Shown in pieces: positions 9,116-23,200 of a stretch of DNA of 64,000 nucleotides. The notes under the pieces were generated by a model. That model saw nothing but the letters and a program-made list of their open reading frames with translations, was not told where the DNA came from and searched no databases. A program made the translations under genes and the position numbers. This DNA comes from Bradyrhizobium oligotrophicum S58 (lineage in GTDB: Bacteria > Pseudomonadota > Alphaproteobacteria > Rhizobiales > Xanthobacteraceae): NCBI RefSeq assembly GCF_000344805.1, contig NC_020453.1, forward strand, positions 7,606,001-7,670,000, written 5' to 3'. How positions within the stretch are numbered: position 1 is the first letter of the stretch; each line of letters opens with the position of its first letter.

Positions 9116-10591
9116 TCAGCCCTTGGTGACATGCACGGCCGGCGTCGCGCCACCGTTCCACTGGCCGCCGATGGCGCGCTCGATCTGAGCCGCCAGTTGC
9201 AGCAGCAGGCCATCATCGGCCTGCTTGCCGATCGCCTGGATGCCGAGCGGCAGGCCGTGCTCGTTGCTGGCGAGCGGCAGCGAGATCGCCGGGATGCCGC
9301 AGAGATTGGCGAGCGGCGTGAACGCGAAATTGCGCCAGAGATTCTCGAACCAGTCGAGCACATCGGGATTATCGCTGATCGTCAGATATTCGGTGGTGCC
9401 GATCTTCGGCGTCGGCAGCGCCGTGATCGGCGTCAGGATGATGTCCCAGTCCTCGAAGAATGCGCCGAACGCCCGCGAGGTGGTGTTGAACACCGCCTGC
9501 ATCGCCGCCCGCTCGGCGAAGCTGGTGCCCCTGCCCGCCTCCCAGATGCGGATGTTGACGGGCTCGATCAGATCGGCCGGCGGCCGCTCGAGCTTGCGCG
9601 ACGCGAGAAGGTTGTTGATGACGATGGCGAAATTCGAGATGTAGCAGGTGGTCTGCGCCGCGAACGCCGCGCGATAGTCCACCTCCGGCAGCGCGTAGCC
9701 GACGTGATGGCCGAGGCTTTCGAGAAACTTGCCGACGCGCGCCAGCTCGGCCGCGATGTGCGGCGTCGCACGGTAGTCGCCCCATTGGTGCGACAACGCG
9801 ATTCTGAGCTTGCCCGGATCGCGCTTGATCAGTTCGACATAGGGCTCCGGCGTGGTCCAATACGGCATGAACTCGCCGGGCGCGCCGCCGCGGCAATGAT
9901 CGACAAACGCCGCCGTGTCGCGCACGCTGCGTGACTGGCAGCCCTGGATCGAGACGAGGCCGCTCAGGTCCGACAGATGCGGCGCGATCGAGAACACGCC
10001 GCGCGAGACCTTCAGCCCGATATTGCCGTTGACGCCGGCGGGAATGCGAATCGAGCCGCCGCCATCGGTGGCGTGTGCGATCGGCACTGCGCCTGCGGCC
10101 ACCATCGCAGCACTTCCGGCCGACGAGCCGCAGGTCGTGTAGTCGGTGTCCCAGGGATTGCGGGTGACGTAGACGGCGGGATTTTCCGCCGAGCTGCAGA
10201 CGCCGAATTCCGGCGTCGTCGTCCGTCCCATCAAATTGAGACCGGCCTTGCGCATCTTCGAGGTCAGGTGGGTGTCGGCAGCGGGACGGTTGCCGCGCAT
10301 GTACAGCGAGCCTTGCTCCTGCAGGCGCCCGGCCATGGTCGGCCCGAGATCCTTCATCAGGAACGGCAGGCCGGCGAAGGGGCCCGCGAGGTTCGCGCCT
10401 GCCTTGGCGGGATCTTCGATCGCGTCGGCAAACACCTCCACCACGCCCGAGAGTACGGGATCAACCCTGGCTATTCCTGCAGCCGCCTGGGCTGCCAGCT
10501 CCGCCGCCGTCAGCTCGCCATTCGCGACGCGCGCCGCGAGCGCCAAACCATCATGCCGGGCCCACTCGTCCCAGCTCATCGCCAAAGTCAT
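9116..10591 (-). CDS. Amidase signature family protein
   Basis: A 491-residue amidase. The catalytic Ser-cisSer-Lys triad is visible as the Lys in FLMKDLG, the first Ser in CGSSAGSA and the second Ser in DGGGSIRIP. The Gly/Ser-rich signature then continues with GVNGNIGLKVSRG. The start was placed at the ATG at 10591 (MTLAMSWDEW) because AAGGA lies ten bases upstream. A longer reading back to 10693 would add a low-quality arginine-rich extension. Such enzymes hydrolyse amides and appear in nitrogen scavenging or xenobiotic degradation. The substrate cannot be read from the sequence. It is convergent with the LapG-like gene and appears to be transcribed alone. Confidence 0.88.
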   Translation of the reverse strand: MTLAMSWDEWARHDGLALAARVANGELTAAELAAQAAAGIARVDPVLSGVVEVFADAIEDPAKAGANLAGPFAGLPFLMKDLGPTMAGRLQEQGSLYMRGNRPAADTHLTSKMRKAGLNLMGRTTTPEFGVCSSAENPAVYVTRNPWDTDYTTCGSSAGSAAMVAAGAVPIAHATDGGGSIRIPAGVNGNIGLKVSRGVFSIAPHLSDLSGLVSIQGCQSRSVRDTAAFVDHCRGGAPGEFMPYWTTPEPYVELIKRDPGKLRIALSHQWGDYRATPHIAAELARVGKFLESLGHHVGYALPEVDYRAAFAAQTTCYISNFAIVINNLLASRKLERPPADLIEPVNIRIWEAGRGTSFAERAAMQAVFNTTSRAFGAFFEDWDIILTPITALPTPKIGTTEYLTISDNPDVLDWFENLWRNFAFTPLANLCGIPAISLPLASNEHGLPLGIQAIGKQADDGLLLQLAAQIERAIGGQWNGGATPAVHVTKG

Positions 10592-10984
10592 TCGTATCCG
10601 ATCCTTCGCGCCGCGATCATCGATCGCCCCGATGATCCTGCGCTCTGCATTATCCGGCGGCGCGAACCTTAGTTTGCGAAGGCGGCGAGTCAATCAATCG
10701 CACTGCATGCCGCCAATACGGCGCGCTCATGCGCTACAGTTTACCGCTGATCGCACAGCTACGCGAGAGCCTTGGCTATGGCGCTCGTGCTCGCTCGACG
10801 ACGACAGCCAAGCATCGTCATTCCGGGGCGAGACGACGGCGCGCCGGCCAATGCCTGACGCGCAAGCCGTTCCGGAAATCGGGACTCGCCCCCCACCGCG
10901 CCGGACCGTGCCTGGACAGGCTGGACGCCGGCCGACATTGACCCGCGTCAAGACGAGCGACCGGCACGCGTGCTCGATACAGGC
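10592..10984. other. Intergenic region upstream of the amidase and the LysE exporter
   Basis: About 390 bases with no supported gene. The stretch at about 10810-10960 (starting near CGTCATTCCGGGGCG) has the sound of the short dispersed repeats seen elsewhere in this window, but no clean palindrome was found. A 70-codon arginine-rich frame at 10729-10941 has no supporting motif. The region must hold the divergent promoters of both neighbours. Confidence 0.35.
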
Positions 10985-11569
10985 ATGGATCTCCTGACCT
11001 TCATTGCGGCGGCCATCGCCCTGCTCGCCACACCCGGTCCGACCAACACTCTGCTCGCCACCGCGGGCGCGAGCCGCGGCGCCCGCGCGTCGGCTCATCT
11101 GCTGCTCGCCGAGTGGGCCGGCTATCTGCTCGCGATCCTGATGCTGCGCATGGTGCTCGGACCGGTTGTTGCGGCCGCGCCGCTGGTCGGGCACGCCTTG
11201 CGCATCGTCGTCGTGCTCTATCTGCTGCACCTTGCCGTCGCACTGTGGCGTCACGGCAGCGGCGGCACCACCGATGCCGCGCCCGTCACGCTGCGCCGCG
11301 TGTTCGTCACGACGCTGTTCAATCCGAAGGCGATCATCTTCGCCTTCACGCTGCTGCCGGCGACAGGCGATCTGACGGAGCTGTTGCCGTGGTTCGCGGC
11401 GCTCGGCCTGTCGACCGCAATGATTGGGAGCGGCTGGATCCTGCTCGGCGCGACCTTGCGCCGCGGCTTCGGGCACGTCGTGCCGGCCACGCTCGGCTAT
11501 CGTTGCAGTGCTGCGGCGCTGGCGCTGCTCGCGTGCGTGATCCTCGCCCCCGCGCTTGCGACGCTGTGA
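10985..11569 (+). CDS. LysE/RhtB-family amino-acid exporter
   Basis: A membrane protein of about 194 residues with five or six hydrophobic segments. It carries the family's N-terminal signature (ATPGPTNTLL close to the start) and the central NPKAIIFAF motif, both typical of LysE/RhtB translocators, which export amino acids or related small molecules across the inner membrane. It is slightly short but complete. The ATG at 10985 gives the family-typical N-terminus; a GTG at 10970 would add five residues and cannot be excluded, since neither start has a strong ribosome-binding site. Substrate unknown. Confidence 0.85.
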   Translation: MDLLTFIAAAIALLATPGPTNTLLATAGASRGARASAHLLLAEWAGYLLAILMLRMVLGPVVAAAPLVGHALRIVVVLYLLHLAVALWRHGSGGTTDAAPVTLRRVFVTTLFNPKAIIFAFTLLPATGDLTELLPWFAALGLSTAMIGSGWILLGATLRRGFGHVVPATLGYRCSAAALALLACVILAPALATL

Positions 11570-11690
11570 GGCGGTTCCCCTTGTTACATTGTTGCTGATC
11601 GACAACACGGCCGGCCACGTGCTATCCGCGGAGCGAACAGGGGGCGCATTGCGCATCATTGGCCGACGATATCTCACGAGCCATCCGCGC

Positions 11691-12011
11691 ATGCTGCGCC
11701 GGATCGCGGCGCTGTGCGTGATGTTGGCGTACCTGTTCGCGGGCGCTCTCCATGGCGCGTGCGATCTCGATGTTGCACATCCCTCGACCGGCAAGCCGGA
11801 AATCGCCTCCCTGCTCGACAAGGCCGATCATTCCGATCAACGCGGAATGGCGGATCATCATTGCCACGGCTGCTTCTCGGTCGCCGTGCCGCAGCTGCAG
11901 ATCGCAGCCGTTCCGGCTGACATCGTCGCCGCCACCGACTGGGCCATTCCAGTGCTCCGCGCCGGCGTTCTGTCCGACTCGGAATCCCCTCCGCCCAAGC
12001 ACCTGACCTGA
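11691..12011 (+). CDS. Small exported His/Cys-containing protein preceding czcCBA
   Basis: About 106 residues. The start is MLRRIAALCVMLAYLF, a signal peptide with a hydrophobic core (cut near ALHGACDL). A central cluster HHCHGCF (about residues 62-68) could bind metal, and further His and Asp residues precede it (DKADHSDQ). The gene lies 59 bases upstream of the outer-membrane component of an RND heavy-metal efflux operon in the same direction, so a periplasmic metal-binding or sensing role is likely by context. It resembles the small DUF2946-like proteins found near metal systems, but I cannot confirm the family. The frame is open to an upstream start at 11556; the ATG at 11691 was chosen for its signal peptide. 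Confidence 0.6.
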   Translation: MLRRIAALCVMLAYLFAGALHGACDLDVAHPSTGKPEIASLLDKADHSDQRGMADHHCHGCFSVAVPQLQIAAVPADIVAATDWAIPVLRAGVLSDSESPPPKHLT

Positions 12012-12070
12012 CGCCACGCACCGGGCGGCTCCAGCCGTCCATCATTGCTCGTCAAGACAGGTTCAGCTTC

Positions 12071-13335
12071 ATGCCATTCCCCGGGATGGCTGCGCGCGTT
12101 GCATGCGCGGCAGCCCTGCTCGTGATGTCCGCGCAATCAGCGGTCGCACAGCCTCTGACCATGCGCGAGGCGCTCGCGCGTGCGCTGAATGCCAATCCAC
12201 GGCTGTCCGCCGCCGACCGCGACATCGGCATCGCCTCAGGCCAGCGCCTGCAAGCCGGCGCGCTGCTCAATCCCGAACTCTCCTACGAGCAGGACAATTC
12301 ATTCGGTTCGGGAGCCTATCGCGGCACGCGCTCCGCCGAGACCACGCTGCAGATCAGCCAGGCGTTCGAATGGTTCGGCAAGCGCGATGCGCGTGTTGCC
12401 GCCGGCCAGGCCGGCGTGCGCGTCGCCGAGATCCAGCGCCAGGCGGTGCGGCTGGAAATCCTGTCGGAGACGGCGATCGCCTTCGTCACGGTGCTCGCGA
12501 CCCAGCGCCGCATCCAGATCCTCGACGATCAGGTCGCAGCGCTCGACAGGCTGACGCCGCTGTTGCGGAGGCGTGTGGAGGCCGGCGCTTCATCGCCTGC
12601 GGAGACCGGACGTGCCGAGGTCGCCTCGGCACTGGTGCGGGCCGATCGCGAGCGCGTCAAGGCCACTCAGGCCAGTGCGCGGCGCGAGCTCGCGGTGCTG
12701 CTCGGCGACACCTCTGCGAAATTCACCGCGGTGTCGGGGCGTTTTGATGCCAGCGGGCAACCGCCGTCGTTCCAGAGCGTCATTTCCGCCATCGATGCCA
12801 ACCCGCAGCTGGTACGCTGGACCGCAGTCTACGCGCAGCGCAACGCCGAGCTGCTGCTGGCGCGCCTGAAGCCCTATCCCGATGTGCGCGTCAGCGGCGG
12901 CTGGCGGCATTTCAACGACACCCAGGACGATGCCGTCAGGCTCAGCGTCTCCGTGCCCATTCCCGTGTTCGACCAGAACCAGGGCAACATCCTCTCGGCG
13001 CAGGAAAGCCTCGCCAAGACCGAGGCCGAGCGCAAGGCCAACCGCAACGCGCTGCTGGTGATCGCCGGCCGCGCCTACGACTCACTGCAGGGCTCGCTGC
13101 GCGAATTGTCCGTGTTGCGCGAGATCGCGATACCCAAGGCGCAGGAAGCCGCGGACGAGATCGCGCAGGGCTACAGCGCCGGCCGCTTCTCCCTGCTCGA
13201 AGTGCTGGATGCACAGGCGAGCGTGGCGCAGGCGCGGCTGCGCGAGCAGGAGGCGCTGCAGAACATCCACGTCGCCATCGCGACGATCGAGGGCCTCGTC
13301 GGGCGCCCCTTCACTTTGGCACGGGAGACTGCGCG

Positions 13336-13339
<4 letters not shown>
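12071..13339 (+). CDS. czcC: CzcC-like outer-membrane factor of heavy-metal RND efflux
   Basis: A 422-residue TolC/CzcC-type outer-membrane efflux protein. It has a signal peptide (cut near VAQPLTMREAL), then two homologous OEP regions of alpha-helical and beta-barrel character. Typical motifs are LTMREALARALNANP at the mature N-terminus, SQAFEWFGKRDARV and the near C-terminal GRFSLLEVLDAQ. The length is normal for the family. Its stop overlaps the start of the periplasmic adaptor by four bases (ATGA), so the two genes are translationally coupled. It forms the outer channel through which the CzcA pump expels divalent metals such as cobalt, zinc, cadmium or nickel. Confidence 0.88.
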
Positions 13340-17497
<4,158 letters not shown>

Positions 17498-17507
17498 GCC
17501 TCATAAG

Positions 17508-18350
17508 TCAGACGGCGGCGTCGACCGCAGCGCTCACAGCGCTATCCTTCAGATAGCGCTGGCTGGCGTGCGGGTCGTCGCCATTATCGATGTCGGTGCG
17601 ATTGTCGATCCCCGCCGCGAAAGTCTCGGCCGTCAGGGCGCGGCCGAGCGTGACGAAATCGTTGGGATCGAGCCCGTTGAACCAGCGCGCGACCCCGCCC
17701 GGAACGGCGCGGGGCTTCTTCAGGGCGGTCTGCACCGCCACGATCGCGAGCGGCGAGCCGATGGTCAGGAACAGCGGCACGTGCACCGGAGACGTCTCCG
17801 CAGCGAGCTTGCGCAGCAGCTTGAACGTCACGACGGTGCCGAGCGAATGCGCGACCACCACGCACGGACCCTCGCGCAGCACAGGCTCGACGATGGCGTC
17901 GACCGCAGCAGTGGCGTGCGGCTGTTTCAGATAGGTGTACGCCTGTTTCAACACGCGCAACGCAATCTCGCCGTGGAACGGCGACAGCCCTTCCAGCAGC
18001 CGGACGATCGCAATGAAGCGGCGGTCATGCGGAAAACCTTGCTCCACTGTCTGCTGCGTCGATATCTGATCGTCGGTAAGACCGGCATCGAGCGCCATCT
18101 GCTGCAGGCCGGCGGTGATGAAGGCGCGCTCTTCATCATCCTCGGCAACGCCCTGCGCGATGGCCTGGCCGAGCGTGCCGCCGTCGGTCAGCCGTGCCAG
18201 GTCGTCGCCGTAGAACGGCGCACGCACGCTGGCGCGATCGAAGCGCCCCGGCCTGCCGAGCGCCTGCTCCAGCGCGCCGAGCCATTCCTCCTTGATGATC
18301 TGTTCGCTCTTGCCTTCCTGATTGATGCCGTGGACGAGCACGAGACGCAT
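17508..18350 (-). CDS. Alpha/beta hydrolase (lipase-like), third gene of the CHAT/caspase operon
   Basis: A 280-residue soluble alpha/beta hydrolase. It opens with LVLVHGINQEGK (the oxyanion-hole HG motif) and has the nucleophile elbow VVAHSLGTVV with Ser169. A likely acid is Asp229 in GLDPNDFV and a likely base is His261 in PHASQRYL. There is no signal peptide. The layout resembles PGAP1-like or GPLD-type lipases and the esterases that act as effectors in prokaryotic conflict systems. It begins one base after the end of the caspase-like gene, with a strong GGGAGG ribosome-binding site that lies inside the caspase coding end, so translation is coupled. Substrate is unknown; a membrane-lipid target would fit a cell-killing effector, but this is inference. 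Confidence 0.8.
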   Translation of the reverse strand: MRLVLVHGINQEGKSEQIIKEEWLGALEQALGRPGRFDRASVRAPFYGDDLARLTDGGTLGQAIAQGVAEDDEERAFITAGLQQMALDAGLTDDQISTQQTVEQGFPHDRRFIAIVRLLEGLSPFHGEIALRVLKQAYTYLKQPHATAAVDAIVEPVLREGPCVVVAHSLGTVVTFKLLRKLAAETSPVHVPLFLTIGSPLAIVAVQTALKKPRAVPGGVARWFNGLDPNDFVTLGRALTAETFAAGIDNRTDIDNGDDPHASQRYLKDSAVSAAVDAAV

Positions 18351-18351
18351 G

Positions 18352-20205
18352 TCACACCTCCCTCTGTCGGATCAGATTGGCGAGCGCGCGTCCCGCGTCA
18401 GGGGCGAGCGTGGTGAAAGGCAGCGGCAGAATGCTGTCGGCGAGCGCGAACAATGCCGGACAGACCGGCAGCCGCACCGTATCGAGCAGCGCCCAACCCT
18501 GGCGCAGCCAGGGGAAGCCGCCGGCGACGACCGCGTCGGAGATTCCGGTCGTCGCGCGAAAGAAATCGGGATGCTGAAGCTCGTCGCTGGTCCGCGGCTG
18601 GCGCGCATCGACTGCCGGCACGGACACATGGAGTCGTCCGTCCCTGCGCTCCCCCTTGAGATCGGCCAGCAGCGCGACGTCGAACGGAATCGGCTCTCCT
18701 CGCCTCGCATAGAACCAGGCCAGGCGCCGGATGCTGTCGCGATCTCCGGCCGCGTCGTACAGATAAGCGGCAACGGCCCCGAGCATCGGATCGATGTGCT
18801 TGTCGCCGCGAACGCGGGTCGCAACCGACAACGCCTCTTCGCCCGTCAAGGCGCCCGCCCGCAGCCTGCTGATGATGCTCTCGGCAGCCTCGACGGCCGA
18901 TTGCCGCTCGTCATCGGGCACCCAATCCGGCACGGGACGATAGATGACGCTGGTGGCCCCCCGTATCGGCGCGAGCTGCGGCTTCGGAGCATCGACCCCA
19001 TCGCGTCGTCCCACGGTAATCGACAAGATCAGCCGCGGGAGCACGGCGGCGCCGATCCAACTGCCGTCCCATAGCTCGATGGCGAGGCTGGCCGGCGGAC
19101 CATGGGAGCGGTCGGGGAATGCGATCCGCCACCATGCGCCGCCGTCCACGATGCGGTCAGGCTCGATGGTCGCCGGCGGAGTGACCACCGGCACGCCGCG
19201 CACCTCTTCGCCATTGACGGCAAGGCCGGCTCCGGTCTCGAAATGCGTCGGGATCTGCTCGGCCTGGTAATCGCGACGGATCTTCTCGGCGAGCGTATCG
19301 GCCGGCTTGACGATCTTTGCGAATCCTCCATCGATACCAACCTTGAAATTCAAGTCTCCTTTCCGTGCGAGGCTTTCGAACGCCGGGTTGGGCACCGGCG
19401 GCGCCGCGGGCGGCGGCAGGTCGGGCGCCGTGAAGGCGATCGGCAGCTTCGCATAGACATCCTTCGGCTTGACGAAGGACGGCTTGAGGCTCGGCGTCTG
19501 GCGCAGACGGTAGCGCGCAGCCTCCTGCGGCAGATGGGTGGTCACCGCGTTGTAGATCGAGGCGGAGGTCACGACGTTCACACCGTCCCGCGCCTCGCTC
19601 GCCTCGGGATAGCTGCCCGCCAACGCCTTCAGCAGCACGCTCGTGAACAGGCAGCGCGCCGGACCGCCGGCCGGGTCCTTGATCATGTAGGATTCGGTGG
19701 CGTTGACGACGGCGCGGAAGCGATCCTCGAGAAACTCCTGCGGCTCCTCCTCCGGCCGGTCGAGGATGCCGCTGCCATTGAGATCGTCGGCGTCCTGCGG
19801 CGGACGCGAGCGGCAGGCGTCGATGAACAACGACACCCGGCCCGGCTGATAATACTGCAGCAGCCGCACGAACCGGCTGAGGCGGATCGCCTGGTCGGGC
19901 TGCGAGCGCCAACGCGTCAGCAGCAGGAACTGGTCCTCGGCATCGGCGGCAATGCCATGGCCGGCGAAATGGATGATAAAGTGATCGATCACGTCCGCCG
20001 TGTCGCCGACCACGGGCATCAGCGCCTGGTTCAGCCGCGTCACCGTCACCGCGCTGCCATCCTCGTCGGTGACCGCAGGCGGGGTCGTGAAGCCGGCCGC
20101 CCTGGCCCAGGCCAGCACGTCATGCGATGCCATGATCGCCCCTGGCAGCGCATCCAGCTTCTCCGGCCTGGAGACCGCGATCGAGATGCAGATTTTCTTG
20201 GGCAT
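18352..20205 (-). CDS. Caspase-like (peptidase C14) protein with long C-terminal region
   Basis: A 617-residue protein with an N-terminal caspase/metacaspase-like domain (about residues 1-240). The His83 of HFAGHGI and the Cys131 of LFIDACRS form the expected catalytic dyad, each at the end of a hydrophobic strand. A proline-rich linker (about 260-275) leads to a C-terminal part of about 340 residues with no family I recognise. It contains a beta-rich stretch with WWRIAFPDRSHGPPASLAIELW and a helical end. There is no signal peptide or membrane segment, so it acts in the cytoplasm. The start lies 16 bases after the CHAT gene stop, without a good ribosome-binding site, suggesting coupling. It is probably a protease activated by, or acting with, the CHAT/STAND protein; its target is unknown. 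Confidence 0.82.
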   Translation of the reverse strand: MPKKICISIAVSRPEKLDALPGAIMASHDVLAWARAAGFTTPPAVTDEDGSAVTVTRLNQALMPVVGDTADVIDHFIIHFAGHGIAADAEDQFLLLTRWRSQPDQAIRLSRFVRLLQYYQPGRVSLFIDACRSRPPQDADDLNGSGILDRPEEEPQEFLEDRFRAVVNATESYMIKDPAGGPARCLFTSVLLKALAGSYPEASEARDGVNVVTSASIYNAVTTHLPQEAARYRLRQTPSLKPSFVKPKDVYAKLPIAFTAPDLPPPAAPPVPNPAFESLARKGDLNFKVGIDGGFAKIVKPADTLAEKIRRDYQAEQIPTHFETGAGLAVNGEEVRGVPVVTPPATIEPDRIVDGGAWWRIAFPDRSHGPPASLAIELWDGSWIGAAVLPRLILSITVGRRDGVDAPKPQLAPIRGATSVIYRPVPDWVPDDERQSAVEAAESIISRLRAGALTGEEALSVATRVRGDKHIDPMLGAVAAYLYDAAGDRDSIRRLAWFYARRGEPIPFDVALLADLKGERRDGRLHVSVPAVDARQPRTSDELQHPDFFRATTGISDAVVAGGFPWLRQGWALLDTVRLPVCPALFALADSILPLPFTTLAPDAGRALANLIRQREV

Positions 20206-20221
20206 GGGGCGTAATCCAGGG

Positions 20222-23200
20222 CTAAGGAGGTGACGACGGTTGTGCGAGGCCCAGTTGCTTGATTAGTTCTTCCGTTTCGATCGCAAGGTCCTCCCAGCCA
20301 AGCTCTCGATATTTCGCGGCAGAGCAGCGAAGCACATTCGATGCCTCAGTGGCGTCTCCAGTTGCTGCCAATACTTGGCCGAACGTACGCCCTACCATAG
20401 CTATGCCAGCGGCAATTCCCAGATCGGAGATCAGACTGTAAGCTTCCCTTAGGCGCCGGACTGCCTCATCAGTTCGCTTTTCCTCAAGATCAAGCTGGGC
20501 TAACCCCCACAAGGTGGCAGAGAGATTTTCCGGATCATCAAGCTCGCGAGCTAGGTTTAAGCATTCCTCGCGAATGGCGCGCGCTTCGGTTAACTTGCCA
20601 AGCCGCAACAGAATATCGGCAGTCTTTCCAAGTGAGACCGAACGCGCGCGTACATCCCCCAATCGCTCAAACACTGGTAGCTGCTCTTCTGTGCGGATCC
20701 GAAAGGCCTCGTTCAGTTGGCCGGAATAAACCATAACATCTGCTATATGACCAAGCGTGACGGCGCGCGCGCGCACATCGCCGATGCGCTCAAACGCTGG
20801 CAGCAGCTTATCGCTCCAAATCCGTAAGGCCTCGGTCGCTTTGCCCTGGTTAGCTAAGCCGGCAGCAATCTTCCCTAACGTGACAGCTAAAGATCTATCA
20901 TCGGCAATTGCCTCGTAGACAGGAAGTTGCTCATTCTGCCGGATCCGAAGTGCCTCTTCTACCTGACCTCGCATCATCAAGATATCGGCTATCCTGCCCA
21001 ACGTTACGGCGCGGGAGCGCGCATCGCCGAGTTTCTCAAAAATTGGGAGTTGCTCTTCAAGTAGCTGTTGCGCCTGGTCTAGCTTTCCGCGTCTTACTAG
21101 GATCTCGGAGATGTTACCTTTTGCAAAAGCCTGGGTCTGAAGATCGCCGAGACTTTCGAGCATCGGCAACACTTGATCAGTCAGAAATAGCAACGGCTTG
21201 TCCTGCTCACCTCGAATCATCAAGCGTTCGGCATGAGCGCGGAGCAGAAGAGCGGCCTCCTTTTTGTCAATGTCAGCTCCCGTCGCCTGCTGTCGCTCTA
21301 GCTCCTCCACTCCTCGGGCGATCAACTTGTCCGCGACTTGGCCATCGCCAAAGGTCGCCGCGGCCTCTGCGGCTGCCCTCAAGAGCGCCAAAGGCACGAA
21401 ACGATTTTGTGTATCAAGCAGCCGAATGGCGTCCCTTCCAAGCGCATCCGCCTGCTTGGCAGATCTAGCCTTCGACGCAAATACTGCCACCGGGCCAGAC
21501 GCAGCCACTATTTCGCTGTCTTCTGCCAAGAGACCGAGGCGAGCAAATTCCTCGAAGAGCATGGCAGGCCAATCCATGTTGGCTGAACTGGTATTTCGCA
21601 TTGTGAAGAGCTCACGCACCGTTTGTCGTGCGACTTGTTTCTGCTCTCGCTCGCTGAGTGGGTCTACACGCGCTGCTGCTAGTGGGTTTGCCGAGTAACC
21701 CGATAGGCACTGGTCCACGAAGTCCTCGTGAGTATCGACGAGGCCGAGCTCGCGCAACTGAGCCAAGGATGCGCCCACCATATGGGCCACTTTCTGTGCA
21801 ACCTGTTCAGGAATGGGCAGCTTGAACAAGGTTAGTCCGCGCAACAACTCGCGTCCCGCTTCCCCGGCAAGATTGATCAAGTCATCGACTGCAAGATTTT
21901 TTATGAAGGTTTTCAACTCGGGATCGGAAGGCAGTTCACCGTGTGTTAGCCAGGACTCCATTTCTGTGAGCGCGCGTTCCACGCGGACTACGGTGACAGC
22001 CCGAGATAGCACCAACTTTCGTCCGATCAGATCCTGCAGGCCCGGATTGCCGCGCGCGATCTCCGGCACGCGTGCGAGCAGCGTCTCACGGTCCCTGAGC
22101 AGGGTCGCGCCATTGCCTTTAGCCAACGCGGCGCTGCGCTGGCGCAGGTCGAGCTTGCGTTGCGCAGCTGGCGACAGTGGCGGCAACGGCAGGTCGAGCA
22201 GGTGGGCCTCGAGGCCGTCGAGCCGGAACGGAAAGCGGCTGGTGATGATCAGCCGGCTCTCTGTCATCCCGGGATCGAACGATCTGAGCACGGCGCGCAG
22301 CGCCGGCACGGCCTCGGGATCGAGCAGATGACGTTGCCTGGCATCATCCCAGTGCAGCACGCGTTCGAGGTCGTCGATGACCAGCAGCAGCGGCGCACCG
22401 CCGTTGCCCGACTGGGCGCAAGGGCCCGCCAGCAGCGCGGTCAACTCCTGCTCGAAGCAGTTGCGGTCGGTGCGGACACGCTGCTCCGCGATGCGGACGG
22501 CATCCGAGGCCTCGCGATGTCCGCGCACGGCTTCGCCGATCGCCGCCAAGAGACTGAGCTCGCCGTAGTGCTCGAACGCCACCGCGAGCCGGAGGTGGCG
22601 CGCGCGGTTGGCGATCCGCGCCGCCAGGCTCGACTTGCCGAGCCGGCCCATGCCGTGCAGCAGCAGACCGGCATGGTCGCCATCGCGCAGCGCCCGCAGC
22701 GCGGTCTGCAGCTCGCGCCGGCGGCCGACGAACATCGCGTGCGAGGCGACTTCGGTCCCCGCGCGCTGCTTGATCAGGAATTCCTTCTCGCCATGCCGCG
22801 CCGGCAGCATCGTGCGGCGTGTCTTGCCGCCGACCAGCGCGTCGCCGCCCTGTGGTCCAAGCCACAGCCGGGCCAGATGCCAGTCGCGACGCAACCGCGT
22901 ATCAGGCGCATTCAATAGCACGCGGCGAGCCTCGGCGACCGCTTCCGCCGGCGTCTTCCGGTCCGCAAGCCGCTCATACAATCGAGCCGCAAACATCGTG
23001 GCGGCGCCATCGCGCACCGAGCCATCCCAGCCGAGCACGGCCGCCACGCCGCCGTCCACCAGCGCCTCGGCCATGGATTGCGCAACCACCGCGACGTCGC
23101 CGCGTGGCCGATCCTCCGGACGCTTGTCGCCATGCCATCCGTCGCGGCGTTCGTTGGACGCGGCGGTCAGGCAGGCCGACAGGAACACGAAGCGCGGAGG

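Noticed and set aside
20224..20233. Perfect Shine-Dalgarno sequence AAGGAGGTGA on the plus strand
   Set aside because: No frame of useful length follows it; it is the complement of the CHAT protein end.
20540..21160. Regular 120-base periodicity, considered as a repeat array such as CRISPR
   Set aside because: The unit is a multiple of three, stays in frame and encodes TPR helices; there are no short identical repeats with unique spacers.
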